A DNA stretch of 64,000 nucleotides from Nansenia antarctica (lineage: Eukaryota > Chordata > Actinopteri > Argentiniformes > Microstomatidae): positions 1 through 64,000 of the forward strand of contig CAXDII010000277.1 in the NCBI GenBank assembly GCA_963989245.1, given 5' to 3'. The position numbers were made by a program, and so were the translations under genes. Of the stretch, positions 25,832 to 39,640 are shown piece by piece (the stretch's first letter is position 1; every line of letters begins with the position of its first letter). A model generated the notes under the pieces. That model saw nothing but the letters and a program-made list of their open reading frames with translations. It did not search any database and had not been told where the DNA came from.

Positions 25832-27198
25832 GAGTTACATTATAGGATTATTCAACAACAAGTCAAAATGTGCTCGTGAAAGGCAGAAAACAACACTTTG
25901 ATAGTTTGATATAACTTGAGAACGAATGCAAAAAACAGTCCACTCTAAGAACAGGCCGCTTGGACACTTTCAGAACAGCTCTGTTAATGACTGAAAACAG
26001 CTCTCGAAGAGATTGTCAAAAGAGACTCCGAAAACGAAACGTTGATCACTTTTGAGCAAAAGGCTGCACACACGCAATTCAAGTTGCTCTGATTGTCATT
26101 TAGAGTTACATTATAGGATTATTCAACAACAAGTCAAAATGTGCTTGTGAAAGGCAGAAAACAACACTTTGATAGTTTGATATAACTTGAGAACGAATGC
26201 AAAAAACCGTCCACTCTAAGAACAGGCCGCTTGGACACTTTCAGAACAGCTCTGTTAATTACTGAAAACAGCTCTCGAAGAGATTGTCAAAAGAGACTCC
26301 GAAAACGAAACGTTGATCACTTTTGAGCAAAAGGCTGCACACACGCAATTCAAGTTGCTCTGATTGTCATTTAGAGTTACATTATAGGATTATTCAACAA
26401 CAAGTCAAAATGTGCTCGTGAAAGGCAGAAAACAACACTTTGATAGTTTGATATAACTTGAGAACGAATGCAAAAAACAGTCCACTCTAAGAACAGGCCG
26501 CTTGGACACTTTCAGAACAGCTCTGTTAATGACTGAAAACAGCTCTCGAAGAGATTGTCAAAAGAGACTCTGAAAACGAAACGTTGATCACTTTTGAGCA
26601 AAAGGCTGCACACACGCAATTCAAGTTGCTCTGATTGTCATTTAGAGTTACATTATAGGATTATTCAACAACAAGTCAAAATGTGCTCGTGAAAGGCAGA
26701 AAACAACACTTTGATAGTTTGATATAACTTGAGAACGAATGCAAAAAACAGTCCACTCTAAGAACAGGCCGCTTGGACACTTTCAGAACAGCTCTGTTAA
26801 TGACTGAAAACAGCTCTCGAAGAGATTGTCAAAAGAGACTCCGAAAACGAAACGTTGATCACTTTTGAGCAAAAGGCTGCACACATGCAATTCAAGTTGC
26901 TCTGATTGTCATTTAGAGTTACATTATAGGATTATTCAACAACAAGTCAAAATGTGCTCGTGAAAGGCAGAAAACAACACTTTGATAGTTTGATATAACT
27001 TGAGAACGAATGCAAAAAACAGTCCACTCTAAGAACAGGCCGCTTGGACACTTTCAGAACAGCTCTGTTAATGACTGAAAACAGCTCTCGAAGAGATTGT
27101 CAAAAGAGACTCCGAAAACGAAACGTTGATCACTTTTGAGCAAAAGGCTGCACACACGCAATTCAAGTTGCTCTGATTGTCATTTAGAGTTACATTAT

Positions 27199-27441
27199 AG
27201 GAGCATTCAGCAACAAGTCAAAATGTGCTCCAGAAAAGCAGAAAACAACACTGATAGAACTTGAGAACGAATGCAAAAAACAGTCAACTCTCAGAACAGG
27301 CCGCTTGGACACTTTCAGAACAGCTCTGTTAATGACTGAAAACAGCTCTCGAAGAGATTGTCAAAAGAGACTCCGAAAACGAAACGTTGATCACTTTTGA
27401 GCAAAAGGCTGCACACACGCAATTCAAGTTGCTCTGATTTA
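27199..27441 (+). repeat. B variant, full copy 4, with d6
   Basis: All B markers; d6 at 27436. It is 1610 bp after copy 3 and shares that copy's neighbouring variants. Confidence 0.95.
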
Positions 27442-27899
27442 GAGTTACATTATAGGATTATTCAACAACAAGTCAAAATGTGCTCGTGAAAGGCAGAAAA
27501 CAACACTTTGATAGTTTGATATAACTTGAGAACGAATGCAAAAAACAGTCCACTCTAAGAACAGGCCGCTTGGACACTTTCAGAACAGCTCTGTTAATGA
27601 CTGAAAACAGCTCTCGAAGAGATTGTCAAAAGAGACTCCGAAAACGAAACGTTGATCACTTTTGAGCAAAAGGCTGCACACACGCAATTCAAGTTGCTCT
27701 GATTGTCATTTAGAGTTACATTATAGGATTATTCAACAACAAGTCAAAATGTGCTTGTGAAAGGCAGAAAACAACACTTTGATAGTTTGATATAACTTGA
27801 GAACGAATGCAAAAAACCGTCCACTCTAAGAACAGGCCGCTTGGACACTTTCAGAACAGCTCTGTTAATTACTGAAAACAGCTCTCGAAGAGATTGTCA

Positions 27900-30800
27900 A
27901 AAGAGACTCCGAAAACGAAACGTTGATCACTTTTGAGCAAAAGGCTGCACACACGCAATTCAAGTTGCTCTGATTGTCATTTAGAGTTACATTATAGGAT
28001 TATTCAACAACAAGTCAAAATGTGCTCGTGAAAGGCAGAAAACAACACTTTGATAGTTTGATATAACTTGAGAACGAATGCAAAAAACAGTCCACTCTAA
28101 GAACAGGCCGCTTGGACACTTTCAGAACAGCTCTGTTAATGACTGAAAACAGCTCTCGAAGAGATTGTCAAAAGAGACTCTGAAAACGAAACGTTGATCA
28201 CTTTTGAGCAAAAGGCTGCACACACGCAATTCAAGTTGCTCTGATTGTCATTTAGAGTTACATTATAGGATTATTCAACAACAAGTCAAAATGTGCTCGT
28301 GAAAGGCAGAAAACAACACTTTGATAGTTTGATATAACTTGAGAACGAATGCAAAAAACAGTCCACTCTAAGAACAGGCCGCTTGGACACTTTCAGAACA
28401 GCTCTGTTAATGACTGAAAACAGCTCTCGAAGAGATTGTCAAAAGAGACTCTGAAAACGAAACGTTGATCACTTTTGAGCAAAAGGCTGCACACACGCAA
28501 TTCAAGTTGCTCTGATTGTCATTTAGAGTTACATTATAGGATTATTCAACAACAAGTCAAAATGTGCTCGTGAAAGGCAGAAAACAACACTTTGATAGTT
28601 TGATATAACTTGAGAACGAATGCAAAAAACAGTCCACTCTAAGAACAGGCCGCTTGGACACTTTCAGAACAGCTCTGTTAATGACTGAAAACAGCTCTCG
28701 AAGAGATTGTCAAAAGAGACTCCGAAAACGAAACGTTGATCACTTTTGAGCAAAAGGCTGCACACACGCAATTCAAGTTGCTCTGATTGTCATTTAGAGT
28801 TACATTATAGGATTATTCAACCACAAGTCAAAATGTGCTCGTGAAAGGCAGAAAACAACACTTTGATAGTTTGATATAACTTGAGAACGAATGCAAAAAA
28901 CAGTCCACTCTAAGAACAGGCCGCTTGGACACTTTCATAACAGCTCTGTTAATGACTGAAAACAGCTCTCGAAGAGATTGTCAAAAGAGACTCCGAAAAC
29001 GAAACGTTGATCACTTTTGAGCAAAAGGCTGCACACACGCAATTCAAGTTGCTCTGATTGTCATTTAGAGTTACATTATAGGATTATTCAACAACAAGTC
29101 AAAATGTGCTCGTGAAAGGCAGAAAACAACACTTTGATAGTTTGATATAACTTGAGAACGAATGCAAAAAACAGTCTACTCTAAGAACAGGCCGCTTGGA
29201 CACTTTCAGAACAGCTCTGTTAATGACTGAAAACAGCTCTCGAAGAGATTGTCAAAAGAGACTCCGAAAACGAAACGTTGATCACTTTTGAGCAAAAGGC
29301 TGCACACACGCAATTCAAGTTGCTCTGATTGTCATTTAGAGTTACATTATAGGATTATTCAACAACAAGTCAAAATGTGCTCGTGAAAGGCAGAAAACAA
29401 CACTTTGATAGTTTGATATAACTTGAGAACGAATGCAAAAAACAGTCCACTCTAAGAACAGGCCGCTTGGACACTTTCAGAACAGCTCTGTTAATGACTG
29501 AAAACAGCTCTCGAAGAGATTGTCAAAAGAGACTCCGAAAACGAAACGTTGATCACTTTTGAGCAAAAGGCTGCACACACGCAATTCAAGTTGCTCTGAT
29601 TGTCATTTAGAGTTACATTATAGGATTATTCAACAACAAGTCAAAATGTGCTCGTGAAAGGCAGAAAACAACACTTTGATAGTTTGATATAACTTGAGAA
29701 CGAATGCAAAAAACAGTCCACTCTAAGAACAGGCCGCTTGGACACTTTCAGAACAGCTCTGTTAATGACTGAAAACAGCTCTCGAAGAGATTGTCAAAAG
29801 AGACTCTGAAAACGAAACGTTGATCACTTTTGAGCAAAAGGCTGCACACACGCAATTCAAGTTGCTCTGATTGTCATTTAGAGTTACATTATAGGATTAT
29901 TCAACAACAAGTCAAAATGTGCTCGTGAAAGGCAGAAAACAACACTTTGATAGTTTGATATAACTTGAGAACGAATGCAAAAAACAGTCTACTCTAAGAA
30001 CAGGCCGCTTGGACACTTTCAGAACAGCTCTGTTAATGACTGAAAACAGCTCTCGAAGAGATTGTCAAAAGAGACTCCGAAAACGAAACGTTGATCACTT
30101 TTGAGCAAAAGGCTGCACACACGCAATTCAAGTTGCTCTGATTGTCATTTAGAGTTACATTATAGGATTATTCAACAACAAGTCAAAATGTGCTCGTGAA
30201 AGGCAGAAAACAACACTTTGATAGTTTGATATAACTTGAGAACGAATGCAAAAAACAGTCCACTCTAAGAACAGGCCGCTTGGACACTTTCAGAACAGCT
30301 CTGTTAATGACTGAAAACAGCTCTCGAAGAGATTGTCAAAAGAGACTCTGAAAACGAAACGTTGATCACTTTTGAGCAAAAGGCTGCACACACGCAATTC
30401 AAGTTGCTCTGATTGTCATTTAGAGTTACATTATAGGATTATTCAACAACAAGTCAAAATGTGCTCGTGAAAGGCAGAAAACAACACTTTGATAGTTTGA
30501 TATAACTTGAGAACGAATGCAAAAAACAGTCCACTCTAAGAACAGGCCGCTTGGACACTTTCAGAACAGCTCTGTTAATGACTGAAAACAGCTCTCGAAG
30601 AGATTGTCAAAAGAGACTCTGAAAACGAAACGTTGATCACTTTTGAGCAAAAGGCTGCACACACGCAATTCAAGTTGCTCTGATTGTCATTTAGAGTTAC
30701 ATTATAGGATTATTCAACAACAAGTCAAAATGTGCTCGTGAAAGGCAGAAAACAACACTTTGATAGTTTGATATAACTTGAGAACGAATGCAAAAAACAG

Positions 30801-30900
30801 TCCACTCTAAGAACAGGCCGCTTGGACACTTTCAGAACAGCTCTGTTAATGACTGAAAACAGCTCTCGAAGAGATTGTCAAAAGAGACTCCGAAAACGAA
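27900..30900 (+). repeat. Copy of about 22.2-25.2 kb at offset 5659 bp
   Basis: The C block (23159/28818), the second CAGTCT (24329/29985 region) and the run of CTCCG/CTCTG alleles match at 5659 bp (21 x 271 - 32). The match fails where ACACATGC (25276) and B (25589) have no counterpart near 30935 and 31248. Confidence 0.8.
28818..29177 (+). repeat. C haplotype block 3
   Basis: The same three markers, with a second CAGTCT at 29985 (+813). It is 5659 bp from block 2 and belongs to that longer copy. Confidence 0.92.
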
Positions 30901-33100
30901 ACGTTGATCACTTTTGAGCAAAAGGCTGCACACACGCAATTCAAGTTGCTCTGATTGTCATTTAGAGTTACATTATAGGATTATTCAACAACAAGTCAAA
31001 ATGTGCTCGTGAAAGGCAGAAAACAACACTTTGATAGTTTGATATAACTTGAGAACGAATGCAAAAAACAGTCCACTCTAAGAACAGGCCGCTTGGACAC
31101 TTTCAGAACAGCTCTGTTAATGACTGAAAACAGCTCTCGAAGAGATTGTCAAAAGAGACTCCGAAAACGAAACGTTGATCACTTTTGAGCAAAAGGCTGC
31201 ACACACGCAATTCAAGTTGCTCTGATTGTCATTTAGAGTTACATTATAGGATTATTCAACAACAAGTCAAAATGTGCTCGTGAAAGGCAGAAAACAACAC
31301 TTTGATAGTTTGATATAACTTGAGAACGAATGCAAAAAACAGTCCACTCTAAGAACAGGCCGCTTGGACACTTTCAGAACAGCTCTGTTAATGACTGAAA
31401 ACAGCTCTCGAAGAGATTGTCAAAAGAGACTCTGAAAACGAAACGTTGATCACTTTTGAGCAAAAGGCTGCACACACGCAATTCAAGTTGCTCTGATTGT
31501 CATTTAGAGTTACATTATAGGATTATTCAACAACAAGTCAAAATGTGCTCGTGAAAGGCAGAAAACAACACTTTGATAGTTTGATATAACTTGAGAACGA
31601 ATGCAAAAAACAGTCCACTCTAAGAACAGGCCGCTTGGACACTTTCAGAACAGCTCTGTTAATGACTGAAAACAGCTCTCGAAGAGATTGTCAAAAGAGA
31701 CTCTGAAAACGAAACGTTGATCACTTTTGAGCAAAAGGCTGCACACACGCAATTCAAGTTGCTCTGATTGTCATTTAGAGTTACATTATAGGATTATTCA
31801 ACAACAAGTCAAAATGTGCTCGTGAAAGGCAGAAAACAACACTTTGATAGTTTGATATAACTTGAGAACGAATGCAAAAAACAGTCCACTCTAAGAACAG
31901 GCCGCTTGGACACTTTCAGAACAGCTCTGTTAATGACTGAAAACAGCTCTCGAAGAGATTGTCAAAAGAGACTCCGAAAACGAAACGTTGATCACTTTTG
32001 AGCAAAAGGCTGCACACACGCAATTCAAGTTGCTCTGATTGTCATTTAGAGTTACATTATAGGATTATTCAACAACAAGTCAAAATGTGCTCGTGAAAGG
32101 CAGAAAACAACACTTTGATAGTTTGATATAACTTGAGAACGAATGCAAAAAACAGTCCACTCTAAGAACAGGCCGCTTGGACACTTTCAGAACAGCTCTG
32201 TTAATGACTGAAAACAGCTCTCGAAGAGATTGTCAAAAGAGACTCCGAAAACGAAACGTTGATCACTTTTGAGCAAAAGGCTGCACACACGCAATTCAAG
32301 TTGCTCTGATTGTCATTTAGAGTTACATTATAGGATTATTCAACAACAAGTCAAAATGTGCTCGTGAAAGGCAGAAAACAACACTTTGATAGTTTGATAT
32401 AACTTGAGAACGAATGCAAAAAACAGTCCACTCTAAGAACAGGCCGCTTGGACACTTTCAGAACAGCTCTGTTAATGACTGAAAACAGCTCTCGAAGAGA
32501 TTGTCAAAAGAGACTCCGAAAACGAAACGTTGATCACTTTTGAGCAAAAGGCTGCACACACGCAATTCAAGTTGCTCTGATTGTCATTTAGAGTTACATT
32601 ATAGGATTATTCAACAACAAGTCAAAATGTGCTCGTGAAAGGCAGAAAACAACACTTTGATAGTTTGATATAACTTGAGAACGAATGCAAAAAACAGTCC
32701 ACTCTAAGAACAGGCCGCTTGGACACTTTCAGAACAGCTCTGTTAATGACTGAAAACAGCTCTCGAAGAGATTGTCAAAAGAGACTCCGAAAACGAAACG
32801 TTGATCACTTTTGAGCAAAAGGCTGCACACACGCAATTCAAGTTGCTCTGATTGTCATTTAGAGTTACATTATAGGATTATTCAACAACAAGTCAAAATG
32901 TGCTCGTGAAAGGCAGAAAACAACACTTTGATAGTTTGATATAACTTGAGAACGAATGCAAAAAACAGTCCACTCTAAGAACAGGCCGCTTGGACACTTT
33001 CAGAACAGCTCTGTTAATGACTGAAAACAGCTCTCGAAGAGATTGTCAAAAGAGACTCCGAAAACGAAACGTTGATCACTTTTGAGCAAAAGGCTGCACA
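30900..33100 (+). repeat. Plain monomer stretch
   Basis: About eight ordinary A-type monomers of 271 bp that differ mainly at the CTCCG/CTCTG site. I saw no B or C haplotype, no indel and no gene. Confidence 0.85.
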
Positions 33101-33132
33101 CACGCAATTCAAGTTGCTCTGATTGTCATTTA

Positions 33133-33785
33133 GAGTAACATTATAGGATTATTCAACAACAAGTCAAAATGTGCTCGTGAAAGGCAGAAAACAACACTTT
33201 GATAGTTTGATATAACTTGAGAACGAATGCAAAAAACACAGTCCACTCTAAGAACAGGCCGCTTGGACACTTTCAGAACAGCTCTGTTAATGACTGAAAA
33301 CAGCTCTCGAAGAGATTGTCAAAAGAGACCCCGAAAACGAAACGTTGATCACTTTTGAGCAAAAGGCTGCACACACGCAATTCAAGTTGCTCTGATTGTC
33401 ATTTAGAGTTACATTATAGGATTATTCAACAACAAGTCAAAATGTGCTCGTGAAAGGCAGAAAACAACACTTTGATAGTTTGATATAACTTGAGAACGAA
33501 TGCAAAAAACAGTCCACTCTAAGAACAGGCCGCTTGGACACTTTCAGAACAGCTCTGTTAATGACTGAAAACAGCTCTCGAAGAGATTGTCAAAAGAGAC
33601 TCTGAAAACGAAACGTTGATCACTTTTGAGCAAAAGGCTGCACACACGCAATTCAAGTTGCTCTGATTGTCATTTAGAGTAACATTATAGGATTATTCAA
33701 CAACAAGTCAAAATGTGCTCGTGAAAGGCAGAAAACAACACTTTGATAGTTTGATATAACTTGAGAACGAATGCAAAAAACACAG
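33133..33785 (+). repeat. 2-monomer duplication, offset 544 bp
   Basis: GAGTAACATT (for GAGTTACATT) at 33133 and 33677, each followed by a CA expansion at 33237 and 33781, gives an offset of 544 bp (2 x 271 + 2). One private AGACCCCG lies between, near 33330. Confidence 0.85.
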
Positions 33786-35596
33786 TCCACTCTAAGAACA
33801 GGCCGCTTGGACACTTTCAGAACAGCTCTGTTAATGACTGAAAACAGCTCTCGAAGAGATTGTCAAAAGAGACTCCGAAAACGAAACGTTGATCACTTTT
33901 GAGCAAAAGGCTGCACACACGCAATGCAAGTTGCTCTGATTGTCATTTAGAGTTACATTATAGGATTATTCAACAACAAGTCAAAATGTGCTCGTGAAAG
34001 GCAGAAAACAACACTTTGATAGTTTGATATAACTTGAGAACGAATGCAAAAAACAGTCCACTCTAAGAACAGGCCGCTTGGACACTTTCAGAACAGCTCT
34101 GTTAATGACTGAAAACAGCTCTCGAAGAGATTGTCAAAAGAGACTCCGAAAACGAAACGTTGATCACTTTTGAGCAAAAGGCTGCACACACGCAATTCAA
34201 GTTGCTCTGATTGTCATTTAGAGTTACATTATAGGATTATTCTACAACAAGTCAAAATGTGCTCGTGAAAGGCAGAAAACAACACTTTGATAGTTTGATA
34301 TAACTTGAGAACGAATGCAAAAAACAGTCCACTCTAAGAACAGGCCGCTTGGACACTTTCAGAACAGCTCTGTTAATGACTGAAAACAGCTCTCGAAGAG
34401 ATTGTCAAAAGAGACTCCGAAAACGAAACGTTGATCACTTTTGAGCAAAAGGCTGCACACACGCAATTCAAGTTGCTCTGATTGTCATTTAGAGTTACAT
34501 TATAGGATTATTCAACAACAAGTCAAAATGTGCTCGTGAAAGGCAGAAAACAACACTTTGATAGTTTGATATAACTTGAGAACGAATGCAAAAAACAGTC
34601 CACTCTAAGAACAGGCCGCTTGGACACTTTCAGAACAGCTCTGTTAATGACTGAAAACAGCTCTCGAAGAGATTGTCAAAAGAGACTCCGAAAACGAAAC
34701 GTTGATCACTTTTGAGCAAAAGGCTGCACACACGCAATTCAAGTTGCTCTGATTGTCATTTAGAGTTACATTATAGGATTATTCAACAACAAGTCAAAAT
34801 GTGCTCGTGAAAGGCAGAAAACAACACTTTGATAGTTTGATATAACTTGAGAACGAATGCAAAAAACAGTCTACTCTAAGAACAGGCCGCTTGGACACTT
34901 TCAGAACAGCTCTGTTAATGACTGAAAACAGCTCTCGAAGAGATTGTCAAAAGAGACTCCGAAAACGAAACGTTGATCACTTTTGAGCAAAAGGCTGCAC
35001 ACACGCAATTCAAGTTGCTCTGATTGTCATTTAGAGTTACATTATAGGATTATTCAACAACAAGTCAAAATGTGCTCGTGAAAGGCAGAAAACAACACTT
35101 TGATAGTTTGATATAACTTGAGAACGAATGCAAAAAACAGTCCACTCTAAGAACAGGCCGCTTGGACACTTTCAGAACAGCTCTGTTAATGACTGAAAAC
35201 AGCTCTCGAAGAGATTGTCAAAAGAGACTCCGAAAACGAAACGTTGATCACTTTTGAGCAAAAGGCTGCACACACGCAATTCAAGTTGCTCTGATTGTCA
35301 TTTAGAGTTACATTATAGGATTATTCAACAACAAGTCAAAATGTGCTCGTGAAAGGCAGAAAACAACACTTTGATAGTTTGATATAACTTGAGAACGAAT
35401 GCAAAAAACAGTCCACTCTAAGAACAGGCCGCTTGGACACTTTCAGAACAGCTCTGTTAATGACTGAAAACAGCTCTCGAAGAGATTGTCAAAAGAGACT
35501 CCGAAAACGAAACGTTGATCACTTTTGAGCAAAAGGCTGCACACACGCAATTCAAGTTGCTCTGATTGTCATTTAGAGTTACATTATAGGATTATT

Positions 35597-35956
35597 CAAC
35601 CACAAGTCAAAATGTGCTCGTGAAAGGCAGAAAACAACACTTTGATAGTTTGATATAACTTGAGAACGAATGCAAAAAACAGTCCACTCTAAGAACAGGC
35701 CGCTTGGACACTTTCATAACAGCTCTGTTAATGACTGAAAACAGCTCTCGAAGAGATTGTCAAAAGAGACTCCGAAAACGAAACGTTGATCACTTTTGAG
35801 CAAAAGGCTGCACACACGCAATTCAAGTTGCTCTGATTGTCATTTAGAGTTACATTATAGGATTATTCAACAACAAGTCAAAATGTGCTCGTGAAAGGCA
35901 GAAAACAACACTTTGATAGTTTGATATAACTTGAGAACGAATGCAAAAAACAGTCT
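35597..35956 (+). repeat. C haplotype block 4
   Basis: The same three markers. The +813 site instead carries the CA expansion (36764) with CAGTCC, so the longer C haplotype is cut short here. Confidence 0.92.
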
Positions 35957-38280
35957 ACTCTAAGAACAGGCCGCTTGGACACTTTCAGAACAGCTCTGTT
36001 AATGACTGAAAACAGCTCTCGAAGAGATTGTCAAAAGAGACTCCGAAAACGAAACGTTGATCACTTTTGAGCAAAAGGCTGCACACACGCAATTCAAGTT
36101 GCTCTGATTGTCATTTAGAGTTACATTATAGGATTATTCAACAACAAGTCAAAATGTGCTCGTGAAAGGCAGAAAACAACACTTTGATAGTTTGATATAA
36201 CTTGAGAACGAATGCAAAAAACAGTCCACTCTAAGAACAGGCCGCTTGGACACTTTCAGAACAGCTCTGTTAATGACTGAAAACAGCTCTCGAAGAGATT
36301 GTCAAAAGAGACTCCGAAAACGAAACGTTGATCACTTTTGAGCAAAAGGCTGCACACACGCAATTCAAGTTGCTCTGATTGTCATTTAGAGTTACATTAT
36401 AGGATTATTCAACAACAAGTCAAAATGTGCTCGTGAAAGGCAGAAAACAACACTTTGATAGTTTGATATAACTTGAGAACGAATGCAAAAAACAGTCCAC
36501 TCTAAGAACAGGCCGCTTGGACACTTTCAGAACAGCTCTGTTAATGACTGAAAACAGCTCTCGAAGAGATTGTCAAAAGAGACTCTGAAAACGAAACGTT
36601 GATCACTTTTGAGCAAAAGGCTGCACACACGCAATTCAAGTTGCTCTGATTGTCATTTAGAGTAACATTATAGGATTATTCAACAACAAGTCAAAATGTG
36701 CTCGTGAAAGGCAGAAAACAACACTTTGATAGTTTGATATAACTTGAGAACGAATGCAAAAAACACAGTCCACTCTAAGAACAGGCCGCTTGGACACTTT
36801 CAGAACAGCTCTGTTAATGACTGAAAACAGCTCTCGAAGAGATTGTCAAAAGAGACTCCGAAAACGAAACGTTGATCACTTTTGAGCAAAAGGCTGCACA
36901 CACGCAATGCAAGTTGCTCTGATTGTCATTTAGAGTTACATTATAGGATTATTCAACAACAAGTCAAAATGTGCTCGTGAAAGGCAGAAAACAACACTTT
37001 GATAGTTTGATATAACTTGAGAACGAATGCAAAAAACAGTCCACTCTAAGAACAGGCCGCTTGGACACTTTCAGAACAGCTCTGTTAATGACTGAAAACA
37101 GCTCTCGAAGAGATTGTCAAAAGAGACTCCGAAAACGAAACGTTGATCACTTTTGAGCAAAAGGCTGCACACACGCAATTCAAGTTGCTCTGATTGTCAT
37201 TTAGAGTTACATTATAGGATTATTCTACAACAAGTCAAAATGTGCTCGTGAAAGGCAGAAAACAACACTTTGATAGTTTGATATAACTTGAGAACGAATG
37301 CAAAAAACAGTCCACTCTAAGAACAGGCCGCTTGGACACTTTCAGAACAGCTCTGTTAATGACTGAAAACAGCTCTCGAAGAGATTGTCAAAAGAGACTC
37401 CGAAAACGAAACGTGGATCACTTTTGAGCAAAAGGCTGCACACACGCAATTCAAGTTGCTCTGATTGTCATTTAGAGTTACATTATAGGATTATTCAACA
37501 ACAAGTCAAAATGTGCTCGTGAAAGGCAGAAAACAACACTTTGATAGTTTGATATAACTTGACAACGAATGCAAAAAACAGTCCACTCTAAGAACAGGCC
37601 GCTTGGACACTTTCAGAACAGCTCTGTTAATGACTGAAAACAGCTCTCGAAGAGATTGTCAAAAGAGACTCCGAAAACGAAACGTTGATCACTTTTGAGC
37701 AAAAGGCTGCACACACGCAATTCAAGTTGCTCTGATTGTCATTTAGAGTTACATTATAGGATTATTCAACAACAAGTCAAAATGTGCTCGTGAAAGGCAG
37801 AAAACAACACTTTGATAGTTTGATATAACTTGAGAACGAATGCAAAAAACAGTCTACTCTAAGAACAGGCCGCTTGGACACTTTCAGAACAGCTCTGTTA
37901 ATGACTGAAAACAGCTCTCGAAGAGATTGTCAAAAGAGACTCCGAAAACGAAACGTTGATCACTTTTGAGCAAAAGGCTGCACACACGCAATTCAAGTTG
38001 CTCTGATTGTCATTTAGAGTTACATTATAGGATTATTCAACAACAAGTCAAAATGTGCTCGTGAAAGGCAGAAAACAACACTTTGATAGTTTGATATAAC
38101 TTGAGAACGAATGCAAAAAACAGTCCACTCTAAGAACAGGCCGCTTGGACACTTTCAGAACAGCTCTGTTAATGACTGAAAACAGCTCTCGAAGAGATTG
38201 TCAAAAGAGACTCCGAAAACGAAACGTTGATCACTTTTGAGCAAAAGGCTGCACACACGCAATTCAAGTTGCTCTGATTG

Positions 38281-39640
38281 TAATTTAGAGTTACATTATA
38301 GGATTATTCAACAACAAGTCAAAATGTGCTCGTGAAAGGCAGAAAACAACACTTTGATAGTTTGATATAACTTGAGAACGAATGCAAAAAACAGTCCACT
38401 CTAAGAACAGGCCGCTTGGACACTTTCAGAACAGCTCTGTTAATGACTGAAAACAGCTCTCGAAGAGATTGTCAAAAGAGACTCCGAAAACGAAACGTTG
38501 ATCACTTTTGAGCAAAAGGCTGCACACACGCAATTCAAGTTGCTCTGATTGTCATTTAGAGTTACATTATAGGATTATTCAACCACAAGTCAAAATGTGC
38601 TCGTGAAAGGCAGAAAACAACACTTTGATAGTTTGATATAACTTGAGAACGAATGCAAAAAACAGTCCACTCTAAGAACAGGCCGCTTGGACACTTTCAT
38701 AACAGCTCTGTTAATGACTGAAAACAGCTCTCGAAGAGATTGTCAAAAGAGACTCCGAAAACGAAACGTTGATCACTTTTGAGCAAAAGGCTGCACACAC
38801 GCAATTCAAGTTGCTCTGATTGTCATTTAGAGTTACATTATAGGATTATTCAACAACAAGTCAAAATGTGCTCGTGAAAGGCAGAAAACAACACTTTGAT
38901 AGTTTGATATAACTTGAGAACGAATGCAAAAAACAGTCTACTCTAAGAACAGGCCGCTTGGACACTTTCAGAACAGCTCTGTTAATGACTGAAAACAGCT
39001 CTCGAAGAGATTGTCAAAAGAGACTCCGAAAACGAAACGTTGATCACTTTTGAGCAAAAGGCTGCACACACGCAATTCAAGTTGCTCTGATTGTCATTTA
39101 GAGTTACATTATAGGATTATTCAACAACAAGTCAAAATGTGCTCGTGAAAGGCAGAAAACAACACTTTGATAGTTTGATATAACTTGAGAACGAATGCAA
39201 AAAACAGTCCACTCTAAGAACAGGCCGCTTGGACACTTTCAGAACAGCTCTGTTAATGACTGAAAACAGCTCTCGAAGAGATTGTCAAAAGAGACTCCGA
39301 AAACGAAACGTTGATCACTTTTGAGCAAAAGGCTGCACACACGCAATTCAAGTTGCTCTGATTGTCATTTAGAGTTACATTATAGGATTATTCAACAACA
39401 AGTCAAAATGTGCTCGTGAAAGGCAGAAAACAACACTTTGATAGTTTGATATAACTTGAGAACGAATGCAAAAAACAGTCCACTCTAAGAACAGGCCGCT
39501 TGGACACTTTCAGAACAGCTCTGTTAATGACTGAAAACAGCTCTCGAAGAGATTGTCAAAAGAGACTCTGAAAACGAAACGTTGATCACTTTTGAGCAAA
39601 AGGCTGCACACACGCAATTCAAGTTGCTCTGATTGTAATT
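38281..39640 (+). repeat. Shared GTAATTTAG variant, offset 1355 bp
   Basis: GATTGTAATT replaces GATTGTCATT near 38281 and 39636, exactly 5 monomers apart and nowhere else noticed. It suggests a 5-monomer duplication or a conversion at the right end of the 2983-bp repeat. Confidence 0.7.
38580..38939 (+). repeat. C haplotype block 5
   Basis: The same three markers, 2983 bp from block 4, with a second CAGTCT at 39747. That is followed by an extra CATAACAG near 39782. Confidence 0.92.

Larger units (their letters stand above)
24690..28450 (+). repeat. 6-monomer tandem duplication, period 1610 bp (left)
   Basis: 1610 bp is 6 x 271 less 16 for one B/d6 pair. Shared markers at that offset: ACACATGC at 25276/26886, B at 25589/27199, GTGCTTGTG at 26146/27756, AACCGTCC near 26206/27816 and TTAATTACTG near 26258/27868. 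About 2.3 units. Limits come from CTCCG/CTCTG mismatches at 24687 versus 26297 and 26840 versus 28450. Confidence 0.9.
33340..39640 (+). repeat. 11-monomer tandem duplication, period 2983 bp
   Basis: 2983 bp is 11 x 271 + 2. Shared markers: GAGTAACATT at 33677/36660, CA expansion at 33781/36764, GCAATGCAAG near 33923/36906, TATTCTACAAC near 34238/37221 and the C block at 35597/38580. About 2.1 units. The second unit has private changes (ACGTGGATC near 37414, GACAACG near 37563, GTAATTTAG at 38281) not seen in the first. Confidence 0.9.
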
